From contig JAHHKH010000274.1 of NCBI GenBank assembly GCA_018679695.1, positions 1 through 9,574 on the forward strand: a stretch of DNA of 9,574 bases, read 5' to 3'. The notes under the pieces are model-generated. The model was not told the DNA's origin and made no database searches. It worked only from the letters and a program-made list of their open reading frames with translations. Within the stretch, counting starts at the first letter, position 1; each line of letters starts with the position of its first letter. The translations under genes were made by a program, and so were the position numbers. Below, one piece after another: positions 6,488 to 9,574 of the stretch. The stretch is from Maribacter sp. Its GTDB lineage: Bacteria; Bacteroidota; Bacteroidia; Flavobacteriales; Flavobacteriaceae.

Positions 6488-7012
6488 CTACAAATGCTTC
6501 GTGATTTTTGAACTCATAGGATTTGTAATTGAAAAATAATAATCGATCAGGTTCCCATTCCCATCAACCAAGTATTTCTGAAAGTTCCATTTTACACTGG
6601 AATTCTTCTTGCCGTTAAGTTCTTTAGAGGTTAACCATGCATACAACGGGTGCTGCTTACTTCCTTTAACATCGATTTTCTCAGTCAAAAGAAAAGTAAC
6701 TCCAAAATTTCTTTCACAAAACATTTGGATTTGTTCGGCATCTCCAGGCTCCTGTTTCCCAAATTGATTGCAAGGCGAACCAATGACAACCAATTCCTCG
6801 CTATAGGTATCACTTAACTTTTGTAAGTCTTTGTATTGCTTTGTAAATCCACATTCAGAGGCAACATTCACAAACAACAGTTTCTTACCCCTGAAATCAG
6901 AAAGGGAAATAGGTGTGCCATCCAACTTATTGATGGCGATATTATAAATGGATACATTACCCTCATTGGTAGACGTTCTTGGCGCTAATTTTGCTTTATC
7001 CGTTAATTTCAT
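6488..7012 (-). CDS. Glutathione peroxidase family protein (likely thioredoxin-dependent)
   Basis: This 174-residue thioredoxin-fold peroxidase reduces hydrogen peroxide or lipid hydroperoxides. It carries the peroxidatic cysteine C54 in 'NVASECGFT', Q83 in 'SPCNQFGKQEPG' and W142-N143 in 'VKWNFQKYLV', the usual Cys/Gln/Trp/Asn active site. C99 in 'MFCERNFGVTF' sits where the resolving cysteine lies in 2-Cys members. That suggests regeneration by thioredoxin and not glutathione, as in most bacterial and plant members. About 20 residues precede the usual family start (near 'IYNIAINKLDG'); with no other Met there, the ATG at 7012 is kept. It has no clear signal peptide. It lies three bases after the SDR gene, with AAGGA overlapping that gene's stop just before the ATG, and abuts the membrane protein gene. 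The context points to defence against photo-oxidative damage. Confidence 0.92.
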   Translation of the reverse strand: MKLTDKAKLAPRTSTNEGNVSIYNIAINKLDGTPISLSDFRGKKLLFVNVASECGFTKQYKDLQKLSDTYSEELVVIGSPCNQFGKQEPGDAEQIQMFCERNFGVTFLLTEKIDVKGSKQHPLYAWLTSKELNGKKNSSVKWNFQKYLVDGNGNLIDYYFSITNPMSSKITKHL

Positions 7013-7015
7013 TCC

Positions 7016-7699
7016 TTATATTTTGAAAGACACAATACCGCAATCCATCTCAAATATTTGTCCAGAAAACGAAGCCGCTTTATCCGACAATAAAAATTCG
7101 GCGGTTGATGCTACTTCCTTAGGGCTCAAGAATTTCTTTAATGGATGACGGTCTGTTATATTTTCAATCATTTTTTCGTTGCGCAATAACTTGGACGCCA
7201 AACCTGTATCTGTAACGGTTGGTGCAATGGCGTTCACTCGAATGGTTGGTGCCAGTTCTGCACCCAAGGATTTTACCAATCCTTCAACTCCTGATTTTGC
7301 AGTCGCTATGCTTGCGTGAAATGGCATACCCAATTTTGAAGCTACCGTACTAAAAAGCAAGATCGAAGGATTTTCTCCCTTTTTTAACTGGGGCAGGTAC
7401 TTTTGAATGGCCTTAACCGCTCCCAAAACGTTAATTTCAAAGTCTGTCCTAAAATCATCAAGACTCAATCTGGAAACGGGTTTTAGATTAATACTCCCAG
7501 GACAGTATACCAGACCATCCACATTTTCCAAGTCGGGCAATTCATCTGTAAGAATGTCGCAATCGAAGTGGGTCAAATTTGAGTGTGCTACCTCTGGCGC
7601 GGTCCTACTAAGATTTATAATCGTATTATTCGCAACCAAGGTATTTAGGATTTCCCTTCCAATTCCTTTACTGCCACCCACGATAACAATTGTTTTCAT
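7016..7699 (-). CDS. SDR family protein without the catalytic tyrosine
   Basis: This 227-residue Rossmann protein is a short-chain dehydrogenase/reductase by its 'GGSKGIG' dinucleotide motif (residues 8-14), 'CPG' in place of the usual NAG (66-68), Asn90 in 'INVLG', Ser117 in 'FSTVAS', and 'IRVNAIAPTVTDT' (153-165). The active-site YxxxK reads I131-A-T-A-K135 in 'FHASIATAKSG', so the lysine is kept but the acid-base tyrosine is an isoleucine. The protein may therefore bind NAD(P)H without normal SDR catalysis, or use another residue such as H128 or S130. Lying 18 bases after folE, it could act in pterin metabolism, as FolM or sepiapterin reductase do; the missing tyrosine argues against simple equivalence. 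I recall the same 'HASI..AK' pattern in SDRs of other photolyase clusters, which would make it a subfamily trait. Confidence 0.9.
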   Translation of the reverse strand: MKTIVIVGGSKGIGREILNTLVANNTIINLSRTAPEVAHSNLTHFDCDILTDELPDLENVDGLVYCPGSINLKPVSRLSLDDFRTDFEINVLGAVKAIQKYLPQLKKGENPSILLFSTVASKLGMPFHASIATAKSGVEGLVKSLGAELAPTIRVNAIAPTVTDTGLASKLLRNEKMIENITDRHPLKKFLSPKEVASTAEFLLSDKAASFSGQIFEMDCGIVSFKI

Positions 7700-7717
7700 T
7701 TGCTTATGTATTGCTTA

Positions 7718-8419
7718 TTATTTTAAATAATTCTGTAATTCCGCTATTTTATGTGGCGTATTAAACGATCCGCCATAAAAGGAGGTTACAGTTGCCGAGG
7801 TATCGTCTTGGATTCCGCGAGAAGAAACGCAAAGATGTTTCGCATCGATAATTACTGCGACATCCTCGGTTTTCAATATCGTTTGAAGTTCTACCGCTAT
7901 TTGATTGGTCAAACGTTCCTGTACCTGGGGTCTTTTCGCGTAGTACTGTACTATCCTATTCAGTTTGGAGAGACCAATTACTTTTCCCGAAGAAATGTAG
8001 GCCACATGGGCCTTCCCTATTATAGGAACAAAATGGTGCTCACAGTTGGAATAAAATGTAATATCCTTCTCTACTAACATCTGATTGTACCTATATTTAT
8101 TGTCGAACAAGGCGACTTTTGGCTTATTGGCAGGATTAAGTCCCGAAAAAATCTCGTCTATGTACATTTTGGCTACCCTTTGAGGAGTGCCACTTAGCGA
8201 ATCATCATTCAAATCCAATCCCATAACATCCATTATTTGGGTAAACAACTGCGCAATGTGTTCTTTTTTTTCTTCATCGCTAAAGTCAAAAGCATTCGCC
8301 TTCATGGGAGTTTCAATTCCGGTGTAAAGATGATCATCCCCGATTTCCTCATGGGAAAAACCGTTTAATAACTTCTCTGAATCAATTAATGTATTTAATA
8401 GTGTTTCCTGATTATTCAT
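7718..8419 (-). CDS. folE: GTP cyclohydrolase I
   Basis: This 233-residue protein catalyses the first step of folate/pterin synthesis, converting GTP to 7,8-dihydroneopterin triphosphate and formate. Zinc ligands are visible as C126 and H129 in 'SNCEHHF' and C197 in 'AKHLCVSSRG', at the same spacing as C110, H113 and C181 of the E. coli enzyme. Other family stretches are 'SGTPQRVAKMY', 'VIGLSKLNRIV', 'RPQVQERLT' and 'GIQDDTSATVTSFYGG'. About 45 residues precede the core, acidic and without a recognised motif. It heads the minus-strand operon. Its position next to photolyases suggests supply of a pterin or folate (for example the methenyltetrahydrofolate antenna), possibly as a second copy besides a housekeeping folE; this is inference. 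An AT-rich 186-base region with an inverted repeat lies upstream. Confidence 0.96.
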   Translation of the reverse strand: MNNQETLLNTLIDSEKLLNGFSHEEIGDDHLYTGIETPMKANAFDFSDEEKKEHIAQLFTQIMDVMGLDLNDDSLSGTPQRVAKMYIDEIFSGLNPANKPKVALFDNKYRYNQMLVEKDITFYSNCEHHFVPIIGKAHVAYISSGKVIGLSKLNRIVQYYAKRPQVQERLTNQIAVELQTILKTEDVAVIIDAKHLCVSSRGIQDDTSATVTSFYGGSFNTPHKIAELQNYLK

Positions 8420-8605
8420 AAAGTTTGATTTTATTCAAGTCCAATTAAAAAAGGACATTTCCTCTATACTGACAATACTGCTATTCCTAAGATTATCGCC
8501 ATTAACTCGATGTAAAGCTAATTATTATGTTTAATTATTTATGTTAAAGTTTAAACAATTTTTGTTTAAAATTACCTAATTATTCTTGGAAATGTAACTT
8601 ACCCC
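8420..8605. other. AT-rich intergenic region upstream of folE
   Basis: This 186-base stretch separates the DoxX-like gene from folE; both are read leftwards. It has no open frame of note and should hold the folE promoter. I find no convincing Bacteroidota promoter (TTG plus TAnnTTTG at proper spacing). TAGCTTTA on the minus strand (8520-8513) matches seven of eight bases of the -7 box, but no TTG lies at the right distance. The part from about 8520 to 8580 is especially AT-rich and contains the inverted repeat and further TGTTTAA-like half sites at 8528-8534 and 8542-8548. Confidence 0.5.
8550..8570. promoter_or_regulatory. 9-3-9 perfect inverted repeat, candidate operator
   Basis: TTTAAACAA and TTGTTTAAA flank a three-base TTT spacer, giving a perfect dyad centred at 8560, about 140 bases before the folE start. 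Two further TGTTTAA/TGTTAAA copies follow on the folE side. The arms hold a single G/C pair each, so an RNA hairpin or terminator is unlikely. A dimeric regulator site, such as for a MerR-type LitR/CarH protein, would fit the photolyase context, but the local AT richness makes chance possible. Confidence 0.35.
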
Positions 8606-8974
8606 TTAATTTAGGTTAGGAAAAATCGCTTTTTGATAAGTGTGGAAAGAGATTAAAAAAATAATGATATTAAGAATCATCAGGCCAAAAGCGGGTAGTG
8701 CGATGAGTAAATTATCCTTAATTTTTATTCTAATAGAGGCGCCTAACAGCATTAGCAAGGCTAAACCGGCAGAAGCTATTAGGGTAAATACAGGGAAGAT
8801 CAAACCTGTAAAAAGGCCAATCGAACCGAGTATTTGCAGGATACCCGTTAGGTTGCGAAATTTACTAAGTTCGAAGCGTTTGAATTCCTGGATCATTTTC
8901 TTATTGAACAAACAATTCAACCCATACCAAAGAAAGCTGATGGCTGAAAAGTAAATAAGCGTTGTTAACAACAT
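8606..8974 (-). CDS. DoxX-like integral membrane protein (copy 1)
   Basis: This 122-residue protein has four hydrophobic helices (about 2-23, 42-60, 63-83, 88-110) and fits the small DoxX-like (DoxX_2) families of the inner membrane. Recognisable stretches are 'MIQEFKRFELSKFRNLTGILQILG', seen here as residues 27-50, 'SAGLALLMLLGA' and 'IKDNLLIALPAFG'. It aligns well with the divergent neighbour at 9079-9456, so the two are paralogues. The molecular role of this family is unclear; the name comes from a thiosulfate:quinone oxidoreductase subunit, but these short proteins lack evidence for that activity. It is read toward folE, though the 186-base gap suggests it is a separate transcript. The protein has few charges at the N terminus and ends in a short polar tail. 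Confidence 0.8.
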   Translation of the reverse strand: MLLTTLIYFSAISFLWYGLNCLFNKKMIQEFKRFELSKFRNLTGILQILGSIGLFTGLIFPVFTLIASAGLALLMLLGASIRIKIKDNLLIALPAFGLMILNIIIFLISFHTYQKAIFPNLN

Positions 8975-9078
8975 TGGGGATAATGATATTACAAAGATTA
9001 TGAAAAGAATTTAAAAAAATCTTACTTTGAACAGGAATAAACAAAGATACAATTAGTAGAACCCAAAGCAACTTCATT
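8975..9078. promoter_or_regulatory. Divergent intergenic region between the two DoxX-like genes
   Basis: These 104 AT-rich bases must hold the promoters of both divergent genes. TTACTTTG on the plus strand (9022-9029) and TAATCTTTG on the minus strand (8992-9000 reversed) each approximate the Bacteroidota -7 box TAnnTTTG. Neither has a clear TTG at the expected -33 distance, so exact promoters are not assigned. Confidence 0.35.
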
Positions 9079-9456
9079 ATGGAAATATATTATGTAAACA
9101 TTGCGGTCAAAGTTTTTATTTTTCTGAGTATAGTCAACGTTTGGTTTTTCAGATTTGGAAAACCAACGGCATGGAGGGCTGGCGATGCCAGTTCAATGAA
9201 AGAGGAATTTAAAGCGTATGGCTTATCTGAAACAATGATGTATGTGCTTGGCGGACTTAAGGTTTTATTGGCTATTTTATTAATAGCTTCTATTTGGTTT
9301 CCAAACCTTGCAACCCCTGCTGCTGCGGGCATGGCAGTTTTAATGCTAGGTGCCATTATTATGCATCTCAAAGTAAAGGATCCCATCAAAAAATCATTCC
9401 CTGCATTCAGCTTTCTGGTCCTGTCTGTATTAATCATATATTTTCATATAAGTTAA
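9079..9456 (+). CDS. DoxX-like integral membrane protein (copy 2)
   Basis: This 125-residue protein has four hydrophobic helices (about 6-25, 52-73, 76-97, 105-124) and an N-terminal loop 'FFRFGKPTAWRAGDASSMKEEFKAYGL'-type region at residues 23-49 that is typical of DoxX-like membrane proteins. From residue 40 on it aligns with the protein at 8606-8974: EEFKAYGLS with QEFKRFELS, WFPNLATPAAAGMAVLML with IFPVFTLIASAGLALLML, and LKVKDPIKKSFPAF with IKIKDNLLIALPAF. It is probably an inner-membrane protein of unknown function, possibly linked to quinone or redox processes as the family name implies. Its stop is followed after 21 bases by an FAD-dependent oxidoreductase, which may be its operon partner and gives the best hint of a redox role. 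Confidence 0.82.
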   Translation: MEIYYVNIAVKVFIFLSIVNVWFFRFGKPTAWRAGDASSMKEEFKAYGLSETMMYVLGGLKVLLAILLIASIWFPNLATPAAAGMAVLMLGAIIMHLKVKDPIKKSFPAFSFLVLSVLIIYFHIS

Positions 9457-9477
9457 ACCAAATAATTTTAATATTTT

Positions 9478-9574
9478 TTGAAGAAGTCCAGTTTAAGAAT
9501 CCATGTCATAGGAGCAGGGATAAGTGGCCTTGTGCCGGCATTGGTATTGGAAAAGAATGGCTACCATCCTATTG
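9478..9574 (+). CDS. FAD/NAD(P)-binding oxidoreductase, N-terminal fragment (3' end outside the window)
   Basis: Only about 32 residues are visible before the window ends. They form a dinucleotide-binding beta-alpha-beta start: hydrophobic strand 'IHVIGAGISGLV' with GxGxxG at residues 12-17, then a helix ending in 'LEKNGY'. This is the opening of FAD-dependent oxidoreductases of the amine oxidase / phytoene desaturase-like superfamily; the substrate cannot be told. An in-frame TAA at 9469-9471 limits the start, and the only good candidate is TTG at 9478, since the ATG at 9503 is out of frame. The gap of 21 bases after the DoxX-like gene suggests co-transcription. Confidence 0.7.
   Translation, partial: MKKSSLRIHVIGAGISGLVPALVLEKNGYHPI

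Noticed and set aside
7407..7730. Plus-strand frames opposite the SDR and folE genes (7407-7730, 7751-8077)
   Set aside because: They are antisense shadows of well-supported SDR and folE genes with no recognisable protein family.
8438..8457. GTCC/GGAC inverted repeat with an AT loop in the folE leader (GTCC 8439-8442, GGAC 8453-8456)
   Set aside because: The stem is only four or five pairs with a ten-base loop and no T run in the right place, too weak for a terminator or riboswitch call.
8574..8616. ACCTAA ... TTAGGT arms around the stop of the left DoxX-like gene
   Set aside because: The arms are short, the loop is over 30 bases, and no T tract follows on the minus strand, so it is not convincing as a terminator.
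8961..8972. 12-base perfect palindrome GTTGTTAACAAC touching the start codon of the left DoxX-like gene
   Set aside because: It is mostly within codons 2-5 of the gene, and a palindrome of this length is expected a few times by chance in a window of this size; no partner copies were seen.
9022..9029. TTACTTTG as a -7 promoter box for the right DoxX-like gene
   Set aside because: It is one base off TAnnTTTG and has no TTG at the expected -33 distance, so it is mentioned only within the intergenic entry.
1..9574. CRISPR arrays, tRNA/rRNA genes, insertion sequences or prophage genes
   Set aside because: I saw no regularly spaced repeats, no tRNA-like cloverleaf, and no transposase, integrase or phage proteins in any frame provided or read by eye.

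Overview
The window looks like a chromosomal segment of a marine-type flavobacterium (Bacteroidota). The DNA is AT-rich and genes are packed tightly, with few Shine-Dalgarno sequences and A-rich stretches before many starts. The proteins (DUF2452, TIGR03643/DUF2805, the photolyase set, the membrane proteins) are of the type I associate with Flavobacteriaceae. The assignment comes from recognised families, not from a database search.

Layout: (A) Positions 1-6035, plus strand, form one long, nearly gapless operon. It holds the 3' part of a DUF2452 gene, a TIGR03643/DUF2805 small protein, an FAD-binding photolyase-like protein without the usual N-terminal domain, a full-length but active-site-divergent cryptochrome/photolyase, a flavin reductase-family protein, a 43-residue DUF2256 zinc-ribbon protein that is easily missed, a third photolyase of the FeS-BCP/DPRP type that lacks all the iron-sulfur cysteines, and a CIA30-family protein. 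Junctions are ATGA and TTGA overlaps or gaps of 0-30 bases, so translational coupling is likely. (B) Positions 8419-6050, minus strand, form a second compact operon that converges on the first: folE (GTP cyclohydrolase I), an SDR protein, a glutathione peroxidase and a four-helix membrane protein. Upstream of folE is a 186-base AT-rich intergenic region with a 9-3-9 perfect inverted repeat, a candidate operator. (C) Positions 8606-9456 hold two divergent, mutually homologous DoxX-like membrane proteins. The start of an FAD-dependent oxidoreductase runs off the right edge.

Together, A and B look like a light or photooxidative-stress island. Three different photolyase/cryptochrome lineages sit with plausible cofactor supply (flavin reductase, pterin synthesis through FolE), peroxide detoxification (glutathione peroxidase) and several small conserved proteins of unknown role. 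Similar sets are known in bacteria under LitR/CarH-type MerR regulators or ECF sigma factor control, but no such regulator lies in this window. The most notable points come from reading residues. The short photolyase keeps the repair-site residues and carries at its C terminus a segment resembling half of the missing N-terminal domain. The full-length neighbour has lost most repair-site residues. The FeS-type protein has lost its cluster-binding loop. The SDR lacks its catalytic tyrosine. All family alignments were made by eye and from memory.
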